Positions 42,325 through 52,174 of a stretch of 64,000 nt of DNA are shown here, piece by piece. The DNA is from Eilatimonas milleporae (GTDB taxonomy: Bacteria > Pseudomonadota > Alphaproteobacteria > Sphingomonadales > Kordiimonadaceae), in NCBI RefSeq assembly GCF_003688555.1, contig NZ_REFR01000015.1, positions 186,001 through 250,000 of the forward strand, read 5' to 3'. Under the pieces are notes generated by a model, which searched no databases, had not been told where the DNA came from, and saw only the letters and a list, made by a program, of their open reading frames with translations. The translations under genes and the position numbers were made by a program. How positions within the stretch are numbered: the stretch's first letter is position 1; every line of letters starts with the position of its first letter.

Positions 42325-42828
42325 TCAGCGAAGCGGTGATCGCTCACGCTGCGGACGGCCCCGCTGCTGCAGATCCTCCTCGACGAGCAGGCAGACCAGC
42401 GTGAATGCGGCTTGTGCGATTGGCTCCGGCGCATGCCACGCGCGCGGGATGAGAAGGCTGATCAGGGCGTCCGAAAGCGGGCCCATAGAGGCGGTCACTT
42501 CAAGTCCCGGCAGCGCCACCCGCAGCGCGCGCACCTTGCCGAGGATCGTCAGCGTTTGCCCTGGCGGCACAAAAATGGCGGCCCCCGACCGGTCTTTGGT
42601 AGGCGCTTCCGGCCAGCCGATCTTGCCGCGCCCGGCGATCCGCAGGACGATCTCCGGCGCATCGCTCGCGCTGATCGTGTCGCCCGCGTCATGTATGACA
42701 TGACGGATGGCGCCGCCGCTGAGTTCGCGAAGGGCCAGGTTATCAGGCTTACGGCCGGCGCGGCGATCACGGGGGGATTTGGAAGAACCGGACACCATCG
42801 ACGATGGATGGCAGCCGCACAGCCGCAC
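42325..42828 (-). pseudogene. Possible degenerate AraC-type sensor domain
   Basis: A 167-codon frame has good codon character in its middle: DNLALRELSGGAIRHVIHDAGDTISASDAPEIVLRIAGRGKIGW and SGAAIFVPPGQTLTILGKVRALRV. This cupin-like pattern is seen in N-terminal domains of AraC regulators, but no HTH follows. Immediately upstream another frame gives ILEDGAAVRLPSIVDGVRFFQIPP before a stop. A frameshift near 42,770 would join them. I read this as a decayed or truncated regulator between two intact AraC genes; it could also be a short unknown protein. Confidence 0.35.
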
Positions 42829-42958
42829 CGTCTTCCAGAATCGTCGGCGAACTCTCGGCGAAGCCTGAATCCCTCGACGATTACGGAATACATGCCCGAT
42901 CTATGCTATAGTTTAATGGATAGGAGTAATCCACCCGCAGAAAAAGGAGGCGGATGAC

Positions 42959-43861
42959 ATGACTCAACAAACCGCCTCCTCTTTGGCGGAATTCTATACC
43001 GATCCGGCGTCGCCTTATGCGGCGTTTCCGCAAGAACACCGATCGGGCGGGTCGCTGCCGGTCACTTTCATTCAGTCCCATCAAGAGGCTTTCGACGCGA
43101 TAGACCCAGCCGTCCCACAGATCGCACTCGTCGTTGCGGTCGAAGCCAATGTGCCCTTTCGATGGGATACTGGTGACGGCTGGTCAAAGGGTATTCATCT
43201 TCGTTCCGGCGATATGTCATTTGTTCCGCAAGATACCGCAGTCCACTACGAACTAGGAGGCCCTCAAACAGTCTTTAATGCCTCAATTCCTGCTGCCCCG
43301 CTGGGTAGCCTCATTAAAGAGAACACCGGCAGAAGCGTCGAAACACTCAATGCGCTAACGGGCGCTGTCGTTTTTCGCGACGAAACCGTTCGCCGCACAG
43401 CCATGCAGATGTGGGTCGAGAGCGCGCGGTCCGGCGGCGCCAGCGATCTACTAATGGATGGGCTGACCCAGGTGCTGATCGCCCGGCTCCTCGACAAGTC
43501 CGGCGCGCTGCGCAAGCCGCAACCGATCCTGCTACTCAGCCCCGCCGAGATCACCCGCATCGACACGCTGGTCGAACATCGTCTCGCTGAGCGCCTCACC
43601 GTCGAAGACCTGGCTCGTACCCTCGACATGCCTCGCTGGACCTTCGCCGACGCCTTCAAGGCCACCACCGGCGACACGCCGCATAGCTATGTCACCGGCA
43701 AGCGCGTCGAAAAGGCGTGCGAACTCCTCCGCCTCGGTGAAATGCCCATCGCCGAAATCGCCTACACCACGGGCTTCGCCTCCCAAAGCCACATGACAGA
43801 CACCTTCCGCCGCGTCCTTGGCACAACGCCCGGCAGGTGGCGCGAGGAGGTGCGACAGTGA
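42959..43861 (+). CDS. AraC-family transcriptional regulator
   Basis: The 300-residue regulator has an AraC-type cupin sensor with GDMSFVPQDTAVHYELGGPQTVF and a C-terminal DNA-binding domain. That domain has LTVEDLARTLDMPRWTFADAFKATTGDTPHSYVTGKRVEKACELL and EIAYTTGFASQSHMTDTFRRVLGTTPGRWREE. AAAGGAGG precedes the ATG, giving a strong start. The gene reads toward the efflux operon, but 160 bases and opposite orientation separate them, so its target is open. Confidence 0.9.
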   Translation: MTQQTASSLAEFYTDPASPYAAFPQEHRSGGSLPVTFIQSHQEAFDAIDPAVPQIALVVAVEANVPFRWDTGDGWSKGIHLRSGDMSFVPQDTAVHYELGGPQTVFNASIPAAPLGSLIKENTGRSVETLNALTGAVVFRDETVRRTAMQMWVESARSGGASDLLMDGLTQVLIARLLDKSGALRKPQPILLLSPAEITRIDTLVEHRLAERLTVEDLARTLDMPRWTFADAFKATTGDTPHSYVTGKRVEKACELLRLGEMPIAEIAYTTGFASQSHMTDTFRRVLGTTPGRWREEVRQ

Positions 43862-44021
43862 TTGAGGCCCAGTTGAGCAAGCACTATCGAAGGGCTACGG
43901 CAAAATAAGAGTTCGCGTTTCCATCCCGCGACGCCCGTCAGTTCTCTTATTGTTGCGCCAGAACCTGATTTCTAAAGTCTAAGATCTCTGACGACCAAGG
44001 CCAGAGGGCTTTTTATTGTCT

Positions 44022-45242
44022 TCACATAGAAACTTCCGCTCGCCTTGGGATCACGAGTATAAGAAGTCCCAAGGCTGCAGCGCCGACCATGGCGACGGGG
44101 TAAGCGATTAAGGGTAAATCGTTCTGAATTGCAGATACGAGTGCGACGGCTACTCCTCCCGCCCCCATTTGCAGGAAACCTAGCATTGCGGATGCAGAGC
44201 CCGCGTTCTCTTTGAACGGTGCTAATGCGCCGGCAACTGCCGACGGCATGAGAACGCCAAGGCCTGTCACTGTAAGGATGATACCGGCATTGTAGCCGTG
44301 TTTGTGGACAATGCCCATGACCGGCAAGGCAATGCTCAAGAGCGCGCCTGCAAGCATGATCATGACTCCGATCATCGCTAGCTCTTCAAGGGAGTGTTTT
44401 TCAGCGCGTCGCCGGACGAACATACTGCCAACGACAAAACCTGATACGGCGATTGGCGGGTACAAGCCATATTCGATCGGCGAGAGTCCTAATTGATCAA
44501 TGAAGACCGCGGGTGATCCCCCGAAAAACGCCGACATGGCAGCAATGGCGCAGGCAGAAACAAGGCCGAATTTGATGAACTGGGGATCGCGTAGAACGAC
44601 GCTATAGTTCTTGGCGGCAAGGCCTAGACTGACATGGTCGAGACGGTTCATGTTGGTTTCTGGCAAGCGAACACTTCCCACCATCAAGAGAACGCCGAAC
44701 GCCGCCGTTACCCAAAAGACCGCATGCCATCCCAATTGCTGCTGAATGACACCGCCGAGCAGCGGCGACATCGCCGGCGCCAATGCGAAAAGAATGGTGA
44801 CCAAGGCTAAAACGCGGGTGAGCCTCGGTCCTTCGAAGCTGTCCCGAACGATTGCCCGGGCTAAGACGACAGCTGCGCCAGCGCCGCCCGCTTGGATGGC
44901 GCGCCCCAGCAGTAAAACGTCGAGACTGGCTGCAAATGCGCAAAGCGCGCTGCCCAGCACATACAGCATGAGACCAATGGCGAGGATTGAACGCCGACCG
45001 AAGCGATCCGATATCGGTCCGTAGAACAGCTGGGAGACGGCAAAGACAGCCAGATAAATGCTGTAGGTCGACTGCGCTTGGGCCTGATCAATCGCTAAAT
45101 CCGCGGCGACGTCAGGTAGCGAGGGAAGATAAATATTGCTGGCGATCTGGCCAGCCGCCGATAGTCCCGCAAGAAGCGCGATGACGCCCTTGCCGGATGA
45201 GACGGGGCGCGGGGCCCTTGTCGATTTCGCGGTATGTTCCAT
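44022..45242 (-). CDS. Bcr/CflA-type MFS drug transporter
   Basis: The 406-residue transporter has twelve predicted membrane helices. NIYLPSLPDVAADL, YGPISDRFGRRSILAIGLMLYVLGS (the MFS motif A loop) and ARAIVRDSFEGPR are typical of Bcr/CflA drug:H+ antiporters. It is the last gene of the marR-linked efflux operon, starting 24 bases after the outer-membrane factor gene, and adds an inner-membrane pump to an RND system. ATG 45242 is preceded in frame by GTG 45245. Confidence 0.92.
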   Translation of the reverse strand: MEHTAKSTRAPRPVSSGKGVIALLAGLSAAGQIASNIYLPSLPDVAADLAIDQAQAQSTYSIYLAVFAVSQLFYGPISDRFGRRSILAIGLMLYVLGSALCAFAASLDVLLLGRAIQAGGAGAAVVLARAIVRDSFEGPRLTRVLALVTILFALAPAMSPLLGGVIQQQLGWHAVFWVTAAFGVLLMVGSVRLPETNMNRLDHVSLGLAAKNYSVVLRDPQFIKFGLVSACAIAAMSAFFGGSPAVFIDQLGLSPIEYGLYPPIAVSGFVVGSMFVRRRAEKHSLEELAMIGVMIMLAGALLSIALPVMGIVHKHGYNAGIILTVTGLGVLMPSAVAGALAPFKENAGSASAMLGFLQMGAGGVAVALVSAIQNDLPLIAYPVAMVGAAALGLLILVIPRRAEVSM

Positions 45243-45265
45243 CACAATGGCCTTTCCGTCGTATT

Positions 45266-46735
45266 CTAGCTGTTGGCGCCTACGTCGGGAGGGGATGGCT
45301 CAAAGACCTGCCAGCCGCCGCCAAGGGCCTTGTAAAGTGCAATCGTGCGGACAATTGTGCCGGTCTCGCTTTGCGCGAGCGTATCTTCGAGCGAAGTCAG
45401 GCTCCGCTCGGCGTCCAAGACATCAAGATATTCGCTGAGGCCGCGATCATAGAGGATGCGCGCGAGCTCGACAGAGCGGGTTGCAGCCGCTACCGCATCG
45501 CTTAGGTCCTGCTGCCGGCGATGTGCCTCGGCATAGTTGACCAATGCTGTTTCCACGTCTTCGACGGCAATGAGGATGGACTGTTCGAGCCTTGTTCGCG
45601 CAATGTCGAGTTCGGCTTCGGAACGGCTTAGATTTGCGCGCAACTGTCCGCCGCGAAAGATCGGCAGACTGATTGCTGGTCCGATTGACCAGGCTTGGCT
45701 GCCGCCCATGAACAGATCCGTAAACGAGGTGCTTTCGAGCCCGGCGCTGCCCGTTAAGAAAAAGCGCGGATAGAAATCAGCCTTGGCCTGACCAACGCGC
45801 GCGGTGGCGGAGGCCATTCGCCGCTCAGCCTCACGCACGTCCGCGCGCCGGACAAGCAGGTCTGATGGCAACCCTGTTGGGACAATATCTGGTGGGCTTG
45901 GAAGCGGCTCGGCAGTCAAGAGTTCTTCAAGCAACGCGGCAGGCGCCTGCCCGGTCAAGACCGCTAAGCGATGCGCAGTAGCGCGTTCTGAGGCCCGGAT
46001 GTCAGCGCGCTGCGCTTCGGTCGAGGCAAGATTTGCACGAGCGCGCGTTAAGTCGAGTTCCGGGGCAACCCCAGCACGGTATTTTCCCTCAACAAGCGCC
46101 ACTGTTTCGGACTGTAATCCGATGTTTTTTTCGATCAGCGCGAGACGGCGTTGCGCACCGCGCAGTTCCGCATAGTTGCGCGCAACCTCTGCAATCACAG
46201 TGACGGTGACATCCCGCTGAGCATCATAAGCGGCGTCGACTTCCCTTGCCGCCGCTTCAACGCCGCGACGTGCCGCCCCGAAAACATCGATTTCCCAGCC
46301 GGCGTCGAAACCAGTTTGGATGAGGTTGGTTTCAAGGGAGGCTACGCCCGCATCTGATAGAGCGCCAATATCGATCGCACCATTCTCACTCGGCCGTTGG
46401 CGCACAATTGCGCCCGATGCATCGACCTGCGGCAATAGCCGCGAATATCGGCCGGCACGCAACGCCCGCGCTAGCCGGACATTGGCGCGCGCCGCTTCCA
46501 AGTCATGATTGTGAGCGACAGCATCACCGATCAGGCGCGATAGTAGCGGGTCTTCAAAAGTCTCCCACCATGACGCTTCGGCTGTGAGACCCGCTTTACC
46601 ATCGGCGGCGATGATGGCCGCGGTTTCATTCGCGTAGGTCTGTTGCGGTGCTTGGAGATCAAATTGGTAGTCGGGACCAATTGTACATGCAGACAAGGTT
46701 AAGGTGCCAAAGACGGCAAAAATGAGCGGTTTCAT
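45266..46735 (-). CDS. NodT-family outer-membrane efflux lipoprotein
   Basis: The 489-residue TolC-like outer-membrane factor has a lipobox LSAC (Cys17). It contains the internal repeat typical of the family: ARANVRLARALRAGRYSRLLPQVDASG and SATARVGQAKADFYPRFFLTGSAGLES with long coiled-coil segments. It provides the exit duct for the RND pump. Its ATG overlaps the RND gene's stop by four bases, which indicates translational coupling. Confidence 0.93.
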   Translation of the reverse strand: MKPLIFAVFGTLTLSACTIGPDYQFDLQAPQQTYANETAAIIAADGKAGLTAEASWWETFEDPLLSRLIGDAVAHNHDLEAARANVRLARALRAGRYSRLLPQVDASGAIVRQRPSENGAIDIGALSDAGVASLETNLIQTGFDAGWEIDVFGAARRGVEAAAREVDAAYDAQRDVTVTVIAEVARNYAELRGAQRRLALIEKNIGLQSETVALVEGKYRAGVAPELDLTRARANLASTEAQRADIRASERATAHRLAVLTGQAPAALLEELLTAEPLPSPPDIVPTGLPSDLLVRRADVREAERRMASATARVGQAKADFYPRFFLTGSAGLESTSFTDLFMGGSQAWSIGPAISLPIFRGGQLRANLSRSEAELDIARTRLEQSILIAVEDVETALVNYAEAHRRQQDLSDAVAAATRSVELARILYDRGLSEYLDVLDAERSLTSLEDTLAQSETGTIVRTIALYKALGGGWQVFEPSPPDVGANS

Positions 46736-49700
46736 CGGGCGCTTCCAAAGGCGAAATGGCTAGATGGCGAGACGGTCTTCGATGCCGCGGCCTTAGGTTT
46801 GCCAGCAGGCTTTACGACCAATCGATAGACGGCAGGCACAAAGATCAGGGCTAAGATCATCGACCCGCCCACCCCTCCCGCAAGGACGATGGAAAGCGAA
46901 GGCCAGAAATCACCGCCCACGAATAGGAGGAGCGGCAGAAATCCACCGATCGTTGTCAGGGTCGTCGATACGATGTGCCGAGACGTTCCAAGAATTGCCT
47001 CTGTGACGGCTTCTGGGTCGCCAGCCTTAGCCACCGGATTCGCCCGTATCGCGGCCAATACGACAATAGCGTTGTTAAAGGCGAGGCCGATCAGGCCAAG
47101 GGTTCCCAATATCGTGTTGAAACTAATCGGAAAGCCAATGGCGAACGTCGATAGCATGCCAAGCCCAAGCGACAGGAACGCCACGGCCCCTAAGAGGCCG
47201 GCGATCGCCGCGCTTCGAAACACTAAGACCAAAGTCGCAATGGTAAGGGTCAAGAGTACAGGCGCGTAGGTCAGCAGATTGCCCTTGGCCGCCGCGTCTT
47301 GTTCTACGGCGCCACCAAGTTCGATGCGGTAACCCGCTGGAAGAATAAAGCCTTCTGCTTCCAATTGCTCAAGAACGTCCCGGGTGATGTCGATCGGCAA
47401 AGCATCATTGGCCGTGTATCCGCGAATGATATTTGTCCGTTCACGATCAAAGCGGGTAATGCTCCGCAGTTCAGGGCGCAATGTGAAGTCGCCGAGAGCT
47501 GCCGCGGACACCCACCGATCGGAGTTTTGCGTCACGAGCGGCGTTGATGCGATATCGCTCACATCGGCCCGAACGGTATTTTCATAGCGAACCCGGACCG
47601 GCAATTGCTCTAACTGTTCTATGATGAAGCCGCCGGTCGCGCCTTCAAGATTGCTTTGGAGTTGTGAAGCGACCTCTGTTAGGCGAAGACCTGCCAATTG
47701 GGTTTCATCTTCGTCGGCGTTGAACCAAAGTTTGGGGTGTCCGCCCTCCATCGTCATTTGCGTGTGCAAGACACCCGAATAGTTTTGGAGTCCGGTGCGA
47801 AGCCGTTCGCCAATGCGTTGGAGTTCCGCGATTGACGGACCAAAAACGCGATACTCGATATCGGCGGTGAGCGGCGGGCCCTGTCCGAATTGTCCGAGCA
47901 CAATCTGGGCGTCCGGGAAGCGCTCGTCGAGATGCGCTTGTAGGGGCGCGATCATCGCTTTTGCCGCTTCGTTAGAGGGGGCTGTGACAATGCCGTGAGC
48001 GTAGTGCGCGGCCGCGTCCTTATCCATCATGAGGTTGTAGTAGACGCTTGGAAACGAGCCGCCGACGAGCCAAGTCATCTGCTCGGTCTCCGCGAAGGCC
48101 TTGATCTCGGCTTCGATGGCGTATGCAAGATCTGCCGTGCGAGAAAGCGACGCGTCTGACGGCGCCCAAACCTCGACTTCAAACATGTCGCGATCGACCG
48201 GCGGGAAAAACTGATTGCCCAAGGTCGGTGCGACGGCAAAGCCCGCAACTGGCGCTGCGATGGCGACGACGATCGCCGCCCACGGACGTTTTAATCCTGA
48301 GAGCAAGGCGCCTCGATAGAACCGTCCGAAACGCTTTGAGGTCAGCCCATCGCGCCAAAACCGTTTCGGTGCGTCCGGCGCACTTGGTTCGGCGAACAGG
48401 CCCGCAAGTGCAGCGGTAACTGTCATGGCAATAATGAAAGAGCTGATCAGCGCCAGGATGACCATCTGACCAATCGAGCCCACAAAATCGCCAACGCTGC
48501 CCGGCAGCAGAAAGATCGGGGCAAAGGCGAGAACGGTCGTGAGCGTTGAGGCGAAAAGCGGTGTGAACAAATGCCCGACGGCGGCCTCTACCGCTTGCAA
48601 AGGCGTTTTGCCAGCGGCTTTGTTCTTGGCCACTTCATCCGCCATGACGATGGCGTTGTCGATCAGAAGACCGAGCGCGATGATGAGACCGAAGATCGAC
48701 ATCTGATGAATGGCGTTGCCAGACACTTGCAGCCCAAACAGCACCATGGCGACCGTCAGCGGTAAGGCTGCTCCAACGATAAGAGCGAGACGCCAGCCCA
48801 TCATAACAAACACGACCGCCACAACGACCAAGGCGCCGGCAATAAGGTTGCCGGAGAGCTCGGCGAGCTGGCCGGTTGTGTAGCGTTCTTGCTCGAAGAC
48901 GGGTTCGATAATGACAGGGCCGCCGGTTTCCGCAGCCGCCTCGGCGAGCACTGCATTCGCGTCCTTCGCCCAAAGATCGACACGTCTGCCGAAGCCAATG
49001 CGGGCTGCCACGAACACGGTCCTTTTGCCATTGACGAGACCTATTTCCGTTGGGGGGTCTCGATAGGCGCGCTCGATATGGGCAATGTCTGCGATCCGTA
49101 CGGACTGTTGGTCGCCACCGACAGCGATCGGCACATGGCCAATGCGGCTCAGCGAAGAAAGCTCCCCGGCAACCTCGATCGAAACGTCAGCGCGATCACC
49201 GCGCAAAACACCGGCAGGTGTCTTCGTGTCAGCCAAAGCGGTCGCCCACGCCACGTCGCCGGCCGTCAGCCCGAGTTCAGCCAAGTCTTCGGCGTTGACA
49301 GTGACCGTGATTTCTTCATCGGGCTCGCCATAAATTCTGACGAGCTCTGTCCCCGGAACATTGCGTAGACGTTCAGCAAGATCTTCAGCCCGCCGGTTCA
49401 GCACGCCTAGCGCAGGCTCCGCTTCACCACGCCACGAAACCCCAGCGATCAGCGTATAGGCTGCTGGGTCGCGCTTATCATCGATCTGCGGTTCAAGCGC
49501 GCCTGCCGGCAGCGACGGTCGGGCTTCTGAGATTTTATCGCGTATTTCAGAGAAGATCGCAGCGTTCTGCGCCGCGGTGACCGCGTCTTCGAGTTCAACG
49601 ACAATAACCGACACACCGGCGCTGGACGTCGACTCCACGTCTTTAATCGCGTCGACCTCTTGAAGCGCCTCTTCGAGCACTTCGGTCACAAGGGTTTCCA

Positions 49701-49914
49701 CCCGCTCGGCCGACGCACCGGGCATCGGTGTGATGATGAGTGGGTTGCGGTTCACGATCCGAGGGTCTTCCAGTCTCGGAAGGGACACTATTGCTGAAAG
49801 ACCGCTCACCAAAATGACGAGGATCGTCAGCACCAGGAGGTGCCGGTTGCGAAAGAAGAGACTGGCGATGGTCGTCCGCGAAGCGTCTTTATGAATTTGA
49901 CTGGAACTTTGCAT
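46732..49914 (-). CDS. RND efflux permease
   Basis: The 1060-residue inner-membrane pump has the RND layout of twelve membrane helices and two large periplasmic loops. It opens FFRNRHLLVLTILVILVSGL and has GLIIALGLLIDNAIVMADEVAKNKAAGKTPLQAV with the TM4 Asp residues used for proton transfer. A second half holds NTILGTLGLIGLAFNNAIVVLAAI. The start VSLPRLEDPRIVNRNPLIITPMPGAS is of the multidrug/organic-solvent type rather than the heavy-metal CzcA type. GGAGG lies upstream of the ATG. Confidence 0.95.
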   Translation of the reverse strand: MQSSSQIHKDASRTTIASLFFRNRHLLVLTILVILVSGLSAIVSLPRLEDPRIVNRNPLIITPMPGASAERVETLVTEVLEEALQEVDAIKDVESTSSAGVSVIVVELEDAVTAAQNAAIFSEIRDKISEARPSLPAGALEPQIDDKRDPAAYTLIAGVSWRGEAEPALGVLNRRAEDLAERLRNVPGTELVRIYGEPDEEITVTVNAEDLAELGLTAGDVAWATALADTKTPAGVLRGDRADVSIEVAGELSSLSRIGHVPIAVGGDQQSVRIADIAHIERAYRDPPTEIGLVNGKRTVFVAARIGFGRRVDLWAKDANAVLAEAAAETGGPVIIEPVFEQERYTTGQLAELSGNLIAGALVVVAVVFVMMGWRLALIVGAALPLTVAMVLFGLQVSGNAIHQMSIFGLIIALGLLIDNAIVMADEVAKNKAAGKTPLQAVEAAVGHLFTPLFASTLTTVLAFAPIFLLPGSVGDFVGSIGQMVILALISSFIIAMTVTAALAGLFAEPSAPDAPKRFWRDGLTSKRFGRFYRGALLSGLKRPWAAIVVAIAAPVAGFAVAPTLGNQFFPPVDRDMFEVEVWAPSDASLSRTADLAYAIEAEIKAFAETEQMTWLVGGSFPSVYYNLMMDKDAAAHYAHGIVTAPSNEAAKAMIAPLQAHLDERFPDAQIVLGQFGQGPPLTADIEYRVFGPSIAELQRIGERLRTGLQNYSGVLHTQMTMEGGHPKLWFNADEDETQLAGLRLTEVASQLQSNLEGATGGFIIEQLEQLPVRVRYENTVRADVSDIASTPLVTQNSDRWVSAAALGDFTLRPELRSITRFDRERTNIIRGYTANDALPIDITRDVLEQLEAEGFILPAGYRIELGGAVEQDAAAKGNLLTYAPVLLTLTIATLVLVFRSAAIAGLLGAVAFLSLGLGMLSTFAIGFPISFNTILGTLGLIGLAFNNAIVVLAAIRANPVAKAGDPEAVTEAILGTSRHIVSTTLTTIGGFLPLLLFVGGDFWPSLSIVLAGGVGGSMILALIFVPAVYRLVVKPAGKPKAAASKTVSPSSHFAFGSAR

Positions 49915-49917
49915 TGC

Positions 49918-51063
49918 TTAGTCCTCCGACCGGACTGCGAGGGAAGAAGATCCAGCGTTTCTGACCGCGACGAGAAGGCCGGGAGACAAGCGGTGCAGAC
50001 CGTCGGCAACAAGACGGTCGCCAGGCTCCAGCGCACCACGGACAAAAGCGCGATCCGTGTCGTGATGGAGGACCTCAATGTCCCGCCGTGAAATGATCGC
50101 ATCGGCGCCTTCTGACGGTTCGGCCACATAGACCGCCCAAAGTCCGCGTGCACTTTCTGTCAGAGCAGCGACCGGGACCCAGTAGCCACTTTCTTCGATT
50201 GGAGTCGTGATAGTGGCGCGTGCTAGATCACCTTGGCGAAGAGGACCGCTATCGCCATTGAAATGGAAAATGACGTCGACGCTGCGCGTTGTCCGATCAC
50301 GGACCGGTAGAACGCCAGAAACCGTCGCGCTATAATTGCGCCCGTCTACAGAAAGGATGTGGATGTCGCCGCGTTCGAAGTACCCGACGCCGTCACCAGC
50401 GACACCGATTCGCGCTTCAAGCGCACCAGTTTCAAGCAAGCGAATAAGGGGAGATCCAGCTTCTACAACCAGACCTTCATCGATAAATCGCTCCGCGACG
50501 ACTCCATCATAGGGTGCTTTCAGCACACTCTTTTCTAAGCGAACATCAATGCTCCGCACACTTGCTTCGGCGCGGCGGAGTGCGGCGCGTCGTGCGCGAG
50601 CCCCTTTTTCTGCCTCGTCCAAAGCCTGAACGGATATCGCGTTAAGTGACCGCGCTTCGCGCATGCGAATGAGGGTGGCGTCGGCCAAAGCGCTGTCGGC
50701 GGCAGCTTGATCGCGCATACCAACGAGTTCAGCGCGCTCGGCCCGAAGAATATCTGTATCGAGACGGGCCAACACAGTCCCGCTTTGGACGGCGTCACCT
50801 TCGTTGACGAGGACCTCGATTACCCGCCCTCCGAACTCAAATCCGAGCGCCGTCTCCCTTCGGGCTTCGATCCGGCCGATAAAGAAACGCTCGGTGGAGA
50901 ACGATGCCGCCTGCTCGACCGCCATGGTCGAAACACTGAGCGCAGCAGCGGGTTTACTACTCCGATGAGAGCTTTCTGCGTGGCTGACAAAAACAGCGCC
51001 GGCAGCGACCAAGGACACAGCGAGCAGCATCGGGGCGCCAAATGAGACGAGTTTATTTGGCAT
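49918..51063 (-). CDS. RND periplasmic adaptor protein
   Basis: The 381-residue membrane-fusion protein has an N-terminal anchor PMLLAVSLVAAGAVFVSHA. The lipoyl half FGGRVIEVLVNEGDAVQSGTVLARLDT and an alpha-hairpin, then the other lipoyl half VLKAPYDGVVAERFIDEGLVVEAGSPLIRLL, and a beta-barrel follow. It links the pump to NodT. ATG 51063 has GGAGA eight bases upstream and is preferred to the in-frame ATG at 51075. The candidate MarR operator at 51132-51147 lies just upstream. Confidence 0.93.
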   Translation of the reverse strand: MPNKLVSFGAPMLLAVSLVAAGAVFVSHAESSHRSSKPAAALSVSTMAVEQAASFSTERFFIGRIEARRETALGFEFGGRVIEVLVNEGDAVQSGTVLARLDTDILRAERAELVGMRDQAAADSALADATLIRMREARSLNAISVQALDEAEKGARARRAALRRAEASVRSIDVRLEKSVLKAPYDGVVAERFIDEGLVVEAGSPLIRLLETGALEARIGVAGDGVGYFERGDIHILSVDGRNYSATVSGVLPVRDRTTRSVDVIFHFNGDSGPLRQGDLARATITTPIEESGYWVPVAALTESARGLWAVYVAEPSEGADAIISRRDIEVLHHDTDRAFVRGALEPGDRLVADGLHRLSPGLLVAVRNAGSSSLAVRSED

Positions 51064-51131
51064 GGGATTCTCCATGACTGCGAAGCGCGTGGAACGCGAT
51101 CATCGAGGTGGAATAACCACTGACCTCTATA

Positions 51132-51147
51132 GTGTATATGCACGTTA
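51132..51147. promoter_or_regulatory. Candidate MarR operator of the efflux operon
   Basis: GTGTATATGCACGTTA lies 69 bases upstream of the adaptor start. An identical 16-mer occurs at 51665-51680, just before the marR start. The core GTGTATATGCAC is a near-perfect palindrome with one mismatch, the usual form of a MarR binding site. Two identical sites at exactly the two expected promoters support direct repression of marR and the pump by the same protein. Confidence 0.7.
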
Positions 51148-51196
51148 TCGAGTGTAGAAACGTACCTCGATCTGTCATTGCCAACGCCTTTTTGGT

Positions 51197-51661
51197 TTAA
51201 CTTGATATGGATTTTGATGCGGTCGTTATGGCCGTATGGAATTGCTTCCATTCGGTAGGCCCCAAGTCCGACTTAAGATTACTCTGTACCCGTCGCCAAA
51301 TAGGCTCGGCTTTACCAAAAAGGGTTTCGCCCTTCTTGGTAATCCGAATAGCGCGCGAGCGACCCCTCATTTCGTCATCGCAAAAGACGATCAGCCCGTC
51401 TCGTTCAAGCGGCTTGAGATTACGGCTCAGCGTTGTCCGGTCCATGCCCAAGAGATCGGCCACATCGGATAAGCTCGCGCCGCCGTCCGAGGCCGTCGCC
51501 GCGGCAAGCATCGTGAACTGCGTGATCCGAAGGCCCATGGGTCGAAGAGCGTTATCATACGCTTTCGTTATGAGGCGCGACGCTCTGCGTGTACGCTGGC
51601 ACATGCAATCCTGACTCGCTTCGAGCGCAAGTTGGCGAAGATTGGTGCGTGAATGACTCAT
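51197..51661 (-). CDS. MarR-family transcriptional repressor
   Basis: The 154-residue winged-helix protein has ITQFTMLAAATASDGGASLSDVADLLGMDRTTLSRNLKPLERDGLIVFCDDEMRGRSRAIRITKKGETLF, the MarR core. Its Cys residues near the N terminus (ASQDCMCQRTRRASRL) could make it redox- or electrophile-responsive, which is an inference. It reads toward the efflux operon on the same strand and has an operator-like site 4 bases before ATG 51661. The frame extends to 51712 without support. Confidence 0.93.
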   Translation of the reverse strand: MSHSRTNLRQLALEASQDCMCQRTRRASRLITKAYDNALRPMGLRITQFTMLAAATASDGGASLSDVADLLGMDRTTLSRNLKPLERDGLIVFCDDEMRGRSRAIRITKKGETLFGKAEPIWRRVQSNLKSDLGPTEWKQFHTAITTASKSISS

Positions 51662-51664
51662 GAC

Positions 51665-51680
51665 GTGTATATGCACGTTA
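51665..51680. promoter_or_regulatory. Candidate MarR operator of the marR gene
   Basis: This is a second identical copy of GTGTATATGCACGTTA, only 4 bases upstream of the marR start codon. A bound repressor here would cover the transcription start or the ribosome-binding region, fitting autorepression. Confidence 0.7.
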
Positions 51681-51712
51681 CAAACGCGGTCGTCAAGTCT
51701 CAATTGTATCAA

Positions 51713-51918
51713 AGTCGCTGCGCTAGCGTTCCTGCGTCGGCTCAGCCGACACTACCGGTGGATCCGCTTCAAGGAGGAGGGCGAAGTGAACGGGCCGATG
51801 GAAGTTTCCGCACGCCCGAGTGAGCCGTTTGCTTCCGCAAAATGGCCACGTAAACACCGCGTAAGCACTGTTTCCCGATGAACCGAAATTTCTAAGGCGC
51901 TGATTTTATGAAGAAAAG
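51713..51918. other. ICE-side flank of the tRNA attachment region
   Basis: These 206 bases hold no gene. CGCGTAAGCA at 51858-51867 is the exact inverted copy of TGCTTACGCG at 52022-52031 on the far side of the tRNA. A further direct copy TGCTTACGC is at 52011-52019. Inverted decamers flanking a tRNA att site resemble arm-type sites of tyrosine integrases. Confidence 0.4.
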
Positions 51919-51950
51919 TGGCGCACCCGAGAGGATTCGAACCTCTGGCC

Positions 51951-52174
<224 letters not shown>

